From Spirabiliibacterium mucosae (GTDB lineage Bacteria > Pseudomonadota > Gammaproteobacteria > Enterobacterales > Pasteurellaceae), in the NCBI RefSeq assembly GCF_014884965.1, contig NZ_JABTBO010000008.1:34368-98367 (forward strand): a stretch of DNA of 64,000 bases, read 5' to 3'. This document shows, one piece after another, positions 31,701-39,368 of the stretch (within the stretch, counting starts at the first letter, position 1; each line of letters begins with the position of its first letter). A program made the translations under genes and the position numbers. The notes under the pieces are model-generated. The model saw nothing but the letters and a program-made list of their open reading frames with translations, searched no databases and was not told the origin of the DNA.

Positions 31701-31838
31701 CGCATTTTCTATATTTTTTAAATAGCCCTGCGTTCTATCCGCAAATCGCCTCATGTTATGCTCTGCCTTAACTAGCCCATTTTGAAACTCTGTACTATTC
31801 AAGCCAAGCTTGATCGCCAAATCGCCTAATGACGCCAT
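28703..31838 (-). pseudogene. Tape measure protein (gpH-like), split at a T6 tract
   Basis: The tape measure sets tail length and is injected with DNA. The first frame (29691-31838, 715 codons) begins MASLGDLAIKLGLNSTEFQN, includes the TMP_3-type region (VFRGQEFNSVMEQTPGLAMA) and long coiled coils. The second (to 28703) ends with the lambda-like C-terminus ([29 protein letters not shown]). They join at six Ts (29693-29698); with five Ts the sequence reads AYLFDEIKRSNADSLTEI without interruption. Full length would be about 1045 aa. Confidence 0.85.
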
Positions 31839-31852
31839 AAAATTGCTCCCAT

Positions 31853-31885
31853 AAAAAAAGGCTGCGCAGATGCACAGCCTTATAT
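31853..31885 (-). terminator. Terminator after the 81-aa membrane ORF
   Basis: AAGGCTGTGCATCTGCGCAGCCTT stem on the minus strand followed by seven Ts. Confidence 0.65.
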
Positions 31886-31902
31886 CAACACGATGTAATG
31901 CT

Positions 31903-32148
31903 TTATTTTTCCCACCATTTATGGCGAACTGTCTCTTTTTCCAATTTCCATTTTGAATAAAAATGTGCCCCTAATAGCCAAAACATCACCAAAAGCACAG
32001 GGGTGGACACTACTAGGCCCTTTATAACTGGGTAATTAATAGGCACCATCGCTCCCAGTGCGAGCCCTGACAAGGCCAAAAGAAAGATGGCAACCATAAC
32101 CCCAAATACCCTTAAACTAAGGAGAAATCCTAAAAAGATGTATTCCAT
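31903..32148 (-). CDS. Small membrane protein, 81 aa
   Basis: MEYIFLGFLLSLRVFGVMVA with two hydrophobic segments (about residues 3-35 and 42-62) and a charged C-terminus (KLEKETVRHKWWEK). It lies between the G/T chaperone gene and the tape measure. It is too short for a transporter; I recognise no family. Position among tail genes with its own terminator suggests an accessory or exclusion role, but that is a guess. Confidence 0.6.
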   Translation of the reverse strand: MEYIFLGFLLSLRVFGVMVAIFLLALSGLALGAMVPINYPVIKGLVVSTPVLLVMFWLLGAHFYSKWKLEKETVRHKWWEK

Positions 32149-32230
32149 ATCCCACCTCGCATTGATATTGATATTTATATTTCTACTCTATCAAAACGCG
32201 GTCAAAACTCAAGAGAAATCGGTGGGCACA

Positions 32231-32920
32231 CTATCTGTTAGCCAAGAAATCCTCGCTACCATCATCATGCTCATCATCAACTACGCTTTGCTCTTGAAAA
32301 AACGGCATAAAGTCGGATAACTTCGATCTACCTTTTTTAGGATCTGAATTAACCATTGCCAATAAGTGTGTAATTTGTGCAGTACGATAATCTTCGCGCC
32401 ATAGCCCGAAAGGTTGTTCTTGGTAAAACGCTTGGTATTCAAGAAAGTGACTTTCGGGCATATTCTCAATCTCTTCTAGCGTTTTTCCCAACGCTAATGA
32501 GAGTGTTATTTGGAATTTTCGGCGCTCGGTAAGTTTTTTTTCAGCATTCTCGCTCAGGACTTTATTAATTGCGCCCATTACTGAGCCGTCTAGCGAGCGG
32601 ATTTGATCCAAATCGTTCTGATTCTCTGGGTCAAACAATCGGTTCCCTTGTTCATCACATAGCCGCTGTGCGATAGACCGCGCTAATTTATATGGGTCAT
32701 AAACGTTGCGTAACTGCATAGTTAACGCTAGTTCATCTTCCATATCCAATTCAATCCCCTGAACTTGCGCGATTTTAATCAACTCTGCGCGCTGACCGTA
32801 AAGTTCTTTATTTGCCTCACCTACGCTCAGCTCACGCAAAAAGTATTGCTCACCTTGGATTTCCACTGGCGTTAATTTAGGCTTAATCATCAATAGCGTT
32901 TCACGTGTACCTTGTTTCAT
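32231..32920 (-). CDS. Tail assembly chaperone G/T, continuous across an A8 tract
   Basis: In lambda, gpG and the frameshift product gpGT chaperone the tape measure. Here one 229-aa frame covers both: a G-like N-terminal part (MIKPKLTPVEIQGEQYFLRE to AINKVLSE) and a T-like part (LALGKTLEEIENMPESHFLEYQAFYQEQPFG). At the junction lies A8 (32534-32541), a good slippage site; moving to the +1 frame there stops 10 codons later, giving a G-only product. So either the G-T relation is reversed compared with lambda or an indel has fused them. Start ATG has AAGGA. Confidence 0.8.
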   Translation of the reverse strand: MKQGTRETLLMIKPKLTPVEIQGEQYFLRELSVGEANKELYGQRAELIKIAQVQGIELDMEDELALTMQLRNVYDPYKLARSIAQRLCDEQGNRLFDPENQNDLDQIRSLDGSVMGAINKVLSENAEKKLTERRKFQITLSLALGKTLEEIENMPESHFLEYQAFYQEQPFGLWREDYRTAQITHLLAMVNSDPKKGRSKLSDFMPFFQEQSVVDDEHDDGSEDFLANR

Positions 32921-32940
32921 GTTTTTGTCCTTACAAAAAT

Positions 32941-32967
32941 AGAAAACGGCCCATTAGAGCCGTTTAT
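32941..32967 (-). terminator. Terminator after the tail tube gene
   Basis: AAACGGCTCTAATGGGCCGTTT hairpin with T-rich tail on the minus strand; probably partial, to raise tail tube protein over chaperone. Confidence 0.6.
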
Positions 32968-32981
32968 AGTCAAAATATAAT

Positions 32982-33629
32982 TTAAGCTGGCAATAAGTAA
33001 TCCCGTTTGGATTGCTTAATCGTAACGCCACTTTCAAACTTACCTTTCACTTCACCACTGATATTCGCTCCCGTTTGGATAAACCCTGTGCCGTAAAGTG
33101 AACCCTGGTCGTTTTTAAATACAATCAAATAAGGGAAGGTTTCTTTGCCATAGAATTTTTTGCGTAAATCTGATTGCATCTCGGTAGCTGGCACAAAGAA
33201 GAAAGTCAGTTTTAACGAACCAAATTCAATATCACCTGGTTCGGTTTCTGTGCCTTCACTGCACATTGTGGTAACGTCCTCCTCACTCAAGGTGTCACCG
33301 TCTTTTTCAATGTTTTTCACCGCACAGAAGTTACCAGACCAGATTACTCGACGTGCTTTGGCATCCGTAAATACTGTTGGGCGGTCTTGTTCCGACCAGT
33401 CAACTTCATCTGCTAGTGTAATGACATTTGTCTTAACATCTTTAACAGGGTAATAGCCATCTAAAGCCCCCAGCCCTGAAATTAAAATCAGATCGCCTTT
33501 CTTATAGCCACTATCCGCAATCGTAATTTTAGCATTTGGGGTCACCTCACAGGCTGTAATGCTTTTTTCAGCCTCTACCCCTTTGCCTAAATAAAGTTTT
33601 GTGCCTTGAAAAGGCGTTGTTTTTGCCAT
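32982..33629 (-). CDS. Major tail tube protein (gpV-like)
   Basis: The 215-aa product begins MAKTTPFQGTKLYLGKGVEA and has the beta-rich tail tube fold signature near the end (GTGFIQTGANISGEVKGKFE). An inserted beta segment (ITIADSGYKKGDLILISGLG) resembles a small domain seen in several Pasteurellaceae phages. It follows U and precedes G/T, as in lambda. A terminator after it fits high expression. Confidence 0.9.
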   Translation of the reverse strand: MAKTTPFQGTKLYLGKGVEAEKSITACEVTPNAKITIADSGYKKGDLILISGLGALDGYYPVKDVKTNVITLADEVDWSEQDRPTVFTDAKARRVIWSGNFCAVKNIEKDGDTLSEEDVTTMCSEGTETEPGDIEFGSLKLTFFFVPATEMQSDLRKKFYGKETFPYLIVFKNDQGSLYGTGFIQTGANISGEVKGKFESGVTIKQSKRDYLLPA

Positions 33630-33641
33630 GATATTAACTCC

Positions 33642-34040
33642 TTAATAATGAATTTGATATTGCAGGCTCGCAATTAACCAAGTACGCTTTTGAGCATCTT
33701 GATCATATTGGTAACCCATTAAATACATCTCATTTAAACAATTTAATTGCTCCTGTTCGAATGCATGGTCCAAATGGTTGGCAATTTTCTCCGCCAGCTC
33801 ATCAAGTGGTGCTTCGCCAACCGATGAGCGCTGATAAATCACTACGCTTAAAACTGCTTGCCATTCACTGTCACACAGACTTTCCTCACTGGCTTGCGCT
33901 TCATCAATGATGACTGCAATTGTCAGCGGTGTGTTGTCAAGGTCGATAAACGGCGGTCGCCCTGCGAAAACTTGCCCATCAATGCCAAGCGTTTCAAGTT
34001 GTTGTGCAACCTGCTCACGGATTTTTTTGTGTATTAACAT
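33642..34040 (-). CDS. Tail terminator protein U
   Basis: gpU caps the tail tube and makes the head interface. The 132-aa product starts MLIHKKIREQVAQQLETLGI and matches gpU in length (131 aa in lambda), position between Z and V, and the ADELAEKIANHLDHAF-like helix. Sequence similarity is low, so position carries weight. Confidence 0.82.
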   Translation of the reverse strand: MLIHKKIREQVAQQLETLGIDGQVFAGRPPFIDLDNTPLTIAVIIDEAQASEESLCDSEWQAVLSVVIYQRSSVGEAPLDELAEKIANHLDHAFEQEQLNCLNEMYLMGYQYDQDAQKRTWLIASLQYQIHY

Positions 34041-34047
34041 TGTCGCC

Positions 34048-34578
34048 TCATACTTTAAATACCGATGATAGTCGGCTTTCTAACTCACGTTTTACATCTT
34101 CAGGGTAGGTTGCTAACGCCTTACGATAAGCATTTTTCAGCTTGTCGCGCAGTGGAATTTTGACCACATCAATGGAATAGCGCGCACGCCCTGCACGTTG
34201 CATAATATGCGTGCGGCCATTCTTTAATGTTTGAACAAACCCGCGTTTAACAGCAAACTTGCCTACCATGATGCCACCTTGCCCCACCCAAACGCGGTTA
34301 CGCTTGCTTTCCAGTACGCGGATCAGCGGCATAGGTTTGAGATTAACCCGCATTTGCGCTGTTAAACGGCTTGCGGTAGCACGCTCGCCTTTGCGTTGAC
34401 GTGTCCGCCCACGCAATGTTTTCACGTTCACACCGAGGTCTTTCGCCACCGTTTTTGTCGCCTCTTGCTTGGCTTTTTTCGCCAAGGTGTTGATTGACTT
34501 GGCGGCGGCTTTATTGACCTTTGTGGTCATGGTTTTCATATTTCGTTGAATTTGACGCAAGTCTTGTTCAATGCTCAT
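34048..34578 (-). CDS. Minor tail protein Z
   Basis: gpZ acts at the head-tail connector in lambda tail completion. The 176-aa product is strongly basic, starts MSIEQDLRQIQRNMKTMTTK, and has the family's arginine-rich core (GRTRQRKGERATASRLTAQ) and GGIMVGKFAVKRGFVQ. Position between FII and U agrees. Confidence 0.87.
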   Translation of the reverse strand: MSIEQDLRQIQRNMKTMTTKVNKAAAKSINTLAKKAKQEATKTVAKDLGVNVKTLRGRTRQRKGERATASRLTAQMRVNLKPMPLIRVLESKRNRVWVGQGGIMVGKFAVKRGFVQTLKNGRTHIMQRAGRARYSIDVVKIPLRDKLKNAYRKALATYPEDVKRELESRLSSVFKV

Positions 34579-34580
34579 AA

Positions 34581-34886
34581 CTACTCCAAATGCAGAATAA
34601 TGAGTTGGTCTTGATATTCCACCACTTTAACGACAAATTGCTTATCACCCTGTGTGGCTAAGTGCCCCACCTGTGGGCGATAACCACTCGCTTTGAACAG
34701 TGTCAGCGTGCGCTTTGTACCGTTTACGCGGTATTCTTCGTGGTATTGTACGATCCCCTCGAACAAGTGAGGGGATTCATCAAACACCGCAGGGTATTCC
34801 TCGCCACCAATCTGCCAAGGCGACATCATAGTGTCCGATATAACAACGTCCGCATGTGCTAACGCTTCATCAAATGGGCTAGGCAT
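34581..34886 (-). CDS. Head-tail joining protein (FII-like)
   Basis: The 101-aa product (MPSPFDEALAHADVVISDTM) resembles the Phage_attach (FII) family, ending VVEYQDQLIILHLE. It overlaps the 3' end of the upstream DUF2190 gene, in lambda order (FI-FII-Z). Confidence 0.82.
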   Translation of the reverse strand: MPSPFDEALAHADVVISDTMMSPWQIGGEEYPAVFDESPHLFEGIVQYHEEYRVNGTKRTLTLFKASGYRPQVGHLATQGDKQFVVKVVEYQDQLIILHLE

Positions 34887-35202
34887 TGATTTTTACATCA
34901 ACCGTTGTAGATGATGTCCCCGAAGCAGCCCAAGCAATACCAAGTCGTTTATTGCTGGCTTGTGTTTTAGTTGCACCATCAGTGTCAGACCAATAAAGCA
35001 CATCACCTTGTTTGATATCATCAGACTGTTTGGCTTTAACATTCCAAACACCATGTACAATACCTGTACCAATAGCCTTGTTGTCTACGTCGGTTACTGC
35101 AATTGCGATCAAATCATTTAGCACAACGACATCACCACTTTTTACCGCTTTGGTGGCGGTGAAATCAATTGTTTGACCATCTTGAATATAATTTTTAGCC
35201 AT
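34879..35202 (-). CDS. DUF2190 capsid-associated protein
   Basis: From the ATG at 35202 (GGAG site) the 107-aa product begins MAKNYIQDGQTIDFTATKAV and has the DUF2190 core with SGDVVVLNDLIAIAVTDV and GDVLYWSDTDGATKT. DUF2190 proteins are often found beside major capsid genes and are thought to decorate or stabilise heads. A longer upstream start exists but lacks a good ribosome-binding site. Confidence 0.85.
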   Translation of the reverse strand: MAKNYIQDGQTIDFTATKAVKSGDVVVLNDLIAIAVTDVDNKAIGTGIVHGVWNVKAKQSDDIKQGDVLYWSDTDGATKTQASNKRLGIAWAASGTSSTTVDVKINA

Positions 35203-35222
35203 AATTAGCTCCTTATTTTGAA

Positions 35223-35336
35223 TTACCACCAGCGGATAGCATTAATAAACGCCGCTGCTGAAAAGATAAAAGCGATAAGCAAAATCCCCCACATAAAGCG
35301 GTTGATGTTTTTTGATTTATCCATCATCGATAACAT
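35223..35336 (-). CDS. 37-aa membrane miniprotein
   Basis: MLSMMDKSKNINRFMWGIL followed by a hydrophobic helix (LIAFIFSAAAFINAI) and stop at 35223. AAGGAGA precedes the ATG by 8 nt. It lies between the capsid and DUF2190 genes, followed upstream by a second miniprotein of the same size. Too short for homology calls; the strong ribosome-binding site and clean helix support reality. Confidence 0.55.
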   Translation of the reverse strand: MLSMMDKSKNINRFMWGILLIAFIFSAAAFINAIRWW

Positions 35337-35410
35337 TTTGCGAATCTCCTTTGCTATGTTAAAATTCACTTAATTCGTTTCCTCTTTGTATGGAAAAGTT
35401 GGAAATGAAA

Positions 35411-35439
35411 AACCCCAGTCACTGCAAATAACTGGGGTT
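35411..35439 (-). terminator. Hairpin between the two miniprotein genes
   Basis: AACCCCAG (35411-35418) pairs with CTGGGGTT (35432-35439), followed by Ts on the minus strand. Confidence 0.6.
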
Positions 35440-35463
35440 TCTCGTTTTTGAGAATTAACCACC

Positions 35464-35577
35464 CTAAATAAACACTTTTAGAAAGAAAGACAATCCAATT
35501 AAAAGGATTCCGACAGCCGCAATGATTGCGGATAAGGCGTAACGTTTGCCTACAATACCTGCGTCAATCTCGTTCAT
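35464..35577 (-). CDS. Second 37-aa membrane miniprotein
   Basis: MNEIDAGIVGKRYALSAIIA followed by more hydrophobic residues (AVGILLIGLSFFL) and stop at 35464. A GAGGG ribosome-binding site precedes the ATG. It has one predicted membrane helix, cytoplasmic-side acidic start and the same length as its neighbour but different sequence. CCCCA/TGGGG hairpins flank it on both sides. Function unknown. Confidence 0.55.
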   Translation of the reverse strand: MNEIDAGIVGKRYALSAIIAAVGILLIGLSFFLKVFI

Positions 35578-35658
35578 TTTTCCCTCTACCTTTACTTGAT
35601 GTTTTGGGTTATACTTGATCACAATTATTTAATCCTTCTATATCAAGGTTTAAATAAG

Positions 35659-35692
35659 AAAACCCCAACTATTAACGGTAGCTGGGGTTTTC
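35659..35692 (-). terminator. Terminator after the capsid gene
   Basis: AACCCCA (35661-35667) pairs with TGGGGTT (35683-35689); minus-strand reading ends in Ts. It probably limits expression downstream of the abundant capsid product. Confidence 0.65.
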
Positions 35693-35708
35693 TCGTTTGT
35701 GGCTGTTG

Positions 35709-37661
35709 TTACTGATTAGTAACTCGTACAATGCCTCGGTGATCGAGTACATTCACGCCTGCATCAATGCGCACTTTGGTGGTTACACCATCCACAGTGA
35801 AGCCTGTTTGTTGGTCAATGAACGGGGTTTCCACGCCATTCAAATAGCTCACCTCAATAGCCTCTTTGTTGATCAAGTACCAAATCTTCTCGTTCGCTGC
35901 TTGTAAGCGTTGAGATTTCACAACCGGTACTACATCACGCAATGGGTTGATGATGCCAGAGTTAATATCAGCACCCTCTACAGAGCTTGACCCGATAACT
36001 TGTTTTGCTTTGGTGTAAAGCGATGTCGGAGCCAACATTAAATCAGGCTCGATGGCCAATTGTTTACCATCAAAGGATTTTTGCGCATTCATCAACTGGA
36101 TTGCTTTGTCGATGGTGGTAATATCAATGTGTCCGTTTGTTACGGTATTTTTGTGATCTGACGCATACAACTTCTTGCCGTCGTATGCCATAGTTGGGTC
36201 GCCAGTTAATTGTGCAAATACCAAATCAGCAATGGTTGCGCGTGCAGCTTGGCCTAACTTATAAGGCACTTGGGTGAGCATATGCATGTCGTCATTGATA
36301 ATTAATTGACGGGTTAGGCTGAATAGACCACCGTAGGTCGCCAGCGATACGTGCGTACCGGTATCACCAAGGGTCACATAGGTGTATTCGGCTCCTTCAC
36401 GCACCTGTGGCAAGGTATCAAAGCCACCTAAGCCCACACGATAGGCAGGTCGGAAGTCGGTGAGCGAGCCTTTGTGAGTCCATTGCTCAAAATTCTCTGT
36501 ACTTTCTGCCCAACCCTTCAATACAGATTTGTGCGCAACATCAATCAAGATTTGGCCAAAATCACTTGTGGAATGAGTAAACGCCAAGCCGACCATTTGC
36601 ATTGGGTTAAGCGTAGAGATACCAACACCCCGGTCAGCCAATGACGCACGCGCTAATTCACGCAATGTCATGTTGTTGTAGGCATTGCCCTGCTCTGCGG
36701 TTTCAAAGCCTGCACGAGCCAACAAAGAGGCTTTCACACTGTCACCAACGATGTTACCGTTTGACACATACACCGCTGTTGAAACACTTGGAGTTGTACC
36801 TTTGCCTAATTCGGCAAGGAGTTTGTCTTTTGCTTGCTCTGCTGTCATTGAAATGTCCCCTAGACATTCGATTTGAAGTGAATCATATTTACCGTTGAAT
36901 GGCGCAAACACTGCTTTGATGCTCTCGACACGTTGTTTTTGCGCTGCAAGTACGTCGCCTGTTTTTTTAGCTTCTGGAGCTTTTACAGTTTCCGCTTTTG
37001 CTTGTGGTTTTTCGGCCGGAGTTTCAACAGTAACCGCTGTCGGTTGCTCCGTTACCTTATCTTTCATATCTTTAGGCATATTTTTATATTCCTCTAGTTT
37101 CTTAGATTTAAGTGAAGCCATCACCGACATTGGTTCGGCTAATTGATCTGCAAATCCATGCTCAACACATTCGCGTGCTGTGAGCCATGTTTCTGCACTT
37201 AGCATCTCTGCTAATTCTTCGGCGCTTTTGCCAGTTTTGCTGACATAAGCTGTAGTAAGTGTATTTTCCACGGTGTCCAACAAATCGGCATATTTACGTA
37301 AGTCGTTGGCATCGCCACCTTGAATGCCCCACGGTTTGTGGATCATCATCATTGTGTTTTCTGGCATGATGACCGTATCACCCGCCATCGCAATAACACT
37401 GGCCATAGATGCAGCAAGACCGTCAATGTAGACGGTCTTTTTCGCTGAATGATTTTTTAACAGGTTGTATATCGCCATCCCATCAAATACATCGCCGCCA
37501 GGTGAGTGAATATGCAAATCAATGTTCTGCACCTCCCCCAGTGCCTTTAAATCGTCTCTGAATTCCTTGGCTGTTACTCCCCAATCACCAATCTCATCGT
37601 AAAGCGTAATCTCTGCACTGGCATTTGCCTTTGCATTAATGCGATACCATGTTTTATTCAT
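35709..37661 (-). CDS. Prohead protease fused to major capsid protein
   Basis: One 650-aa polypeptide (start MNKTWYRINAKANASAEITL at 37661). Residues 1-200 are a ClpP/S49-type protease with HSPGGDVFDGMAIYN, the serine in GLAASMASVIAMAG and histidine in MMMIHKPWG. A charged linker rich in lysine, glutamate and proline (about 205-245) follows, and the remaining 400 residues form a Mu/HK97-type capsid domain (GTHVSLATYGGLFSLTRQLI, PDLMLAPTSLYTKAKQVIG). Self-cleavage would free capsid subunits, with the linker acting as scaffold. It overlaps the portal gene by 8 nt. Confidence 0.9.
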   Translation of the reverse strand: MNKTWYRINAKANASAEITLYDEIGDWGVTAKEFRDDLKALGEVQNIDLHIHSPGGDVFDGMAIYNLLKNHSAKKTVYIDGLAASMASVIAMAGDTVIMPENTMMMIHKPWGIQGGDANDLRKYADLLDTVENTLTTAYVSKTGKSAEELAEMLSAETWLTARECVEHGFADQLAEPMSVMASLKSKKLEEYKNMPKDMKDKVTEQPTAVTVETPAEKPQAKAETVKAPEAKKTGDVLAAQKQRVESIKAVFAPFNGKYDSLQIECLGDISMTAEQAKDKLLAELGKGTTPSVSTAVYVSNGNIVGDSVKASLLARAGFETAEQGNAYNNMTLRELARASLADRGVGISTLNPMQMVGLAFTHSTSDFGQILIDVAHKSVLKGWAESTENFEQWTHKGSLTDFRPAYRVGLGGFDTLPQVREGAEYTYVTLGDTGTHVSLATYGGLFSLTRQLIINDDMHMLTQVPYKLGQAARATIADLVFAQLTGDPTMAYDGKKLYASDHKNTVTNGHIDITTIDKAIQLMNAQKSFDGKQLAIEPDLMLAPTSLYTKAKQVIGSSSVEGADINSGIINPLRDVVPVVKSQRLQAANEKIWYLINKEAIEVSYLNGVETPFIDQQTGFTVDGVTTKVRIDAGVNVLDHRGIVRVTNQ

Positions 37662-39144
37662 TGTCTTTTTCTGACTGTTCGAGTTTTTGCTCACTTGAAA
37701 CTCCTTGCGTATTAGTTAAATCAGTATCGAACTTCAGCCCGAGCTTGCGGTTTTCTTCCACTTCTGCTGCACGCCGGCGTTTAATTTCGGCTGGATTGTT
37801 GCCACTGGCACGAATGGCTTCACTCTCCGTTGATAGTCCGCCAATAATACGCTTGCGCCATGCCTCTGCCTCTTTGACGGGGTCAATCCACGGCATCACT
37901 GGGCCTGAGTAAACCGCATTAAATAGGGTGTCTTGATCAAGCTCGCGAGGCACCTTAATTTCGCCGCTAACAATCGCTATGCGCAGCCACTCACGATACA
38001 TCGGGCGTGTAATGCGAGCCACAAAGCAATCCTGAAGCACCGCATATCCCTCAAAACTCTCGACCAATTCTTGGCGTTGAGATGAATATGTGCCGTTGTA
38101 ATCCCTGGCAATACTGGAATAACTCGAGCGTGTACCCGCTGCAATGGTGCGCAATTGACCATTGCGAAAGCTCTCAAGCCCTGTGTTTGGACGATTAGAG
38201 TTCACCAGCCCAATATCTTCACCGGGTTTTAAGTCATCAATGACCGTGCCAGGTGCGATAGAAAATTCACGCTTTTCTTTCTCAATAAGTGCATCATCAT
38301 AGAATTGCGGATCGCCTTTCTTGATGTACATTGTCATGGCTGCTGCAATACGTGCAGCCACTCGCTCTGATTCCTCATAATCTTTTAAATCAGATAAGCG
38401 AACAATGACACCGTGTAACATACTCACGCCACGTAGTTGGTGTAACCGCTTAGTGAACGCCAAATGCAACATATTCTCCGCATCAACACGTTTAACTTTG
38501 CTTTGCAATGCATTTGATTCTTGTGGGTTGTGCAAATAGACCTGATAACCCGTCGGACGACGCCAGGCATTGAGATAAATCCCCTGAACCAGTGTATCGC
38601 CCTCGTTCGTCATCGGAATAAAGTCAGGCTCTAATGCTTCCACCGCAAACGGAATTGAGGTGGCGTAATCAAGCCCCACAACTTTCCCCTTCACCAACTG
38701 CACAAAAACTTCTCCATCACGCAACCATGTGCGAAGTAACATGCGCTCTAATTGCGGTTTGGTGAATCGTCCTGTTACGTCTGGCGATACGGCCCATTCT
38801 GCCCATTTGGCGCGAATCTCTTTCGCCAATTTTTCATGCACACTGCCTTGTCTGTCTAGCGGTTGCGGCTCAACATATATACCTTTCGAGCCAATAATTC
38901 GCTCTTCCATTTTGTCGAGAATGCCAATCACAAGATCATGATTTTGGTCTAAAGCGCGAGCCTGTTCTCGCAATGACTGACTGCTTTGTTGAACAGATGT
39001 ATTCGCTCCCATAGATTCACGTGTCGCTTTATGGATTCGTGATGGCATCGCCGCTTCGTAGGCATTAAACATATATCTACTCTTGCTGCGGCTGGCCGCC
39101 CACCCTGGCGAAATAGCCTTAATTGTTCTTTCTACGAAATTCAT
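37654..39144 (-). CDS. Portal protein (lambda B family)
   Basis: The portal is the dodecameric ring through which DNA enters the head. The 496-aa product has an N-terminal WAASRSKSRYMFNAYEAAMP and the family core: LLRTWLRDGEVFVQLV, IFTKRLHQLRGVSML-type clip region (LAFTKRLHQLRGVSMLHGV) and SSYSSIARDYNGTYSSQRQE. Lambda portal is 533 aa. It lies between W and the protease-capsid gene. Confidence 0.94.
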   Translation of the reverse strand: MNFVERTIKAISPGWAASRSKSRYMFNAYEAAMPSRIHKATRESMGANTSVQQSSQSLREQARALDQNHDLVIGILDKMEERIIGSKGIYVEPQPLDRQGSVHEKLAKEIRAKWAEWAVSPDVTGRFTKPQLERMLLRTWLRDGEVFVQLVKGKVVGLDYATSIPFAVEALEPDFIPMTNEGDTLVQGIYLNAWRRPTGYQVYLHNPQESNALQSKVKRVDAENMLHLAFTKRLHQLRGVSMLHGVIVRLSDLKDYEESERVAARIAAAMTMYIKKGDPQFYDDALIEKEKREFSIAPGTVIDDLKPGEDIGLVNSNRPNTGLESFRNGQLRTIAAGTRSSYSSIARDYNGTYSSQRQELVESFEGYAVLQDCFVARITRPMYREWLRIAIVSGEIKVPRELDQDTLFNAVYSGPVMPWIDPVKEAEAWRKRIIGGLSTESEAIRASGNNPAEIKRRRAAEVEENRKLGLKFDTDLTNTQGVSSEQKLEQSEKDNE

Positions 39145-39368
39145 TCAAACCTCGCCAATTTGTATTGCGGCATGCCACGGGTGCGCAACAGGGCATTTTG
39201 CAACTCATTGATGCGCCCTTGCCAAAAATTCATACCTTTGCGGATTTCTGACAGCGATTCATAACTCACCGTGCGGCCATTGAATGACACTGTTTTGCCC
39301 TTGAGTACGGCAATTTCAGCGTTGCGATAATGCTCTAGCATTTCTTTTGCGCGATCTAATTCACTCAT
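39141..39368 (-). CDS. Head-tail joining protein W
   Basis: The 75-aa product (MSELDRAKEMLEHYRNAEIA) matches gpW in size, helical-hairpin character and position between terminase A and portal. The start at 39368 is preferred because AGGG lies 6 nt upstream; an ATG two codons earlier is too close to it. The gene overlaps terminase by 4 nt. Confidence 0.85.
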   Translation of the reverse strand: MSELDRAKEMLEHYRNAEIAVLKGKTVSFNGRTVSYESLSEIRKGMNFWQGRINELQNALLRTRGMPQYKLARFE

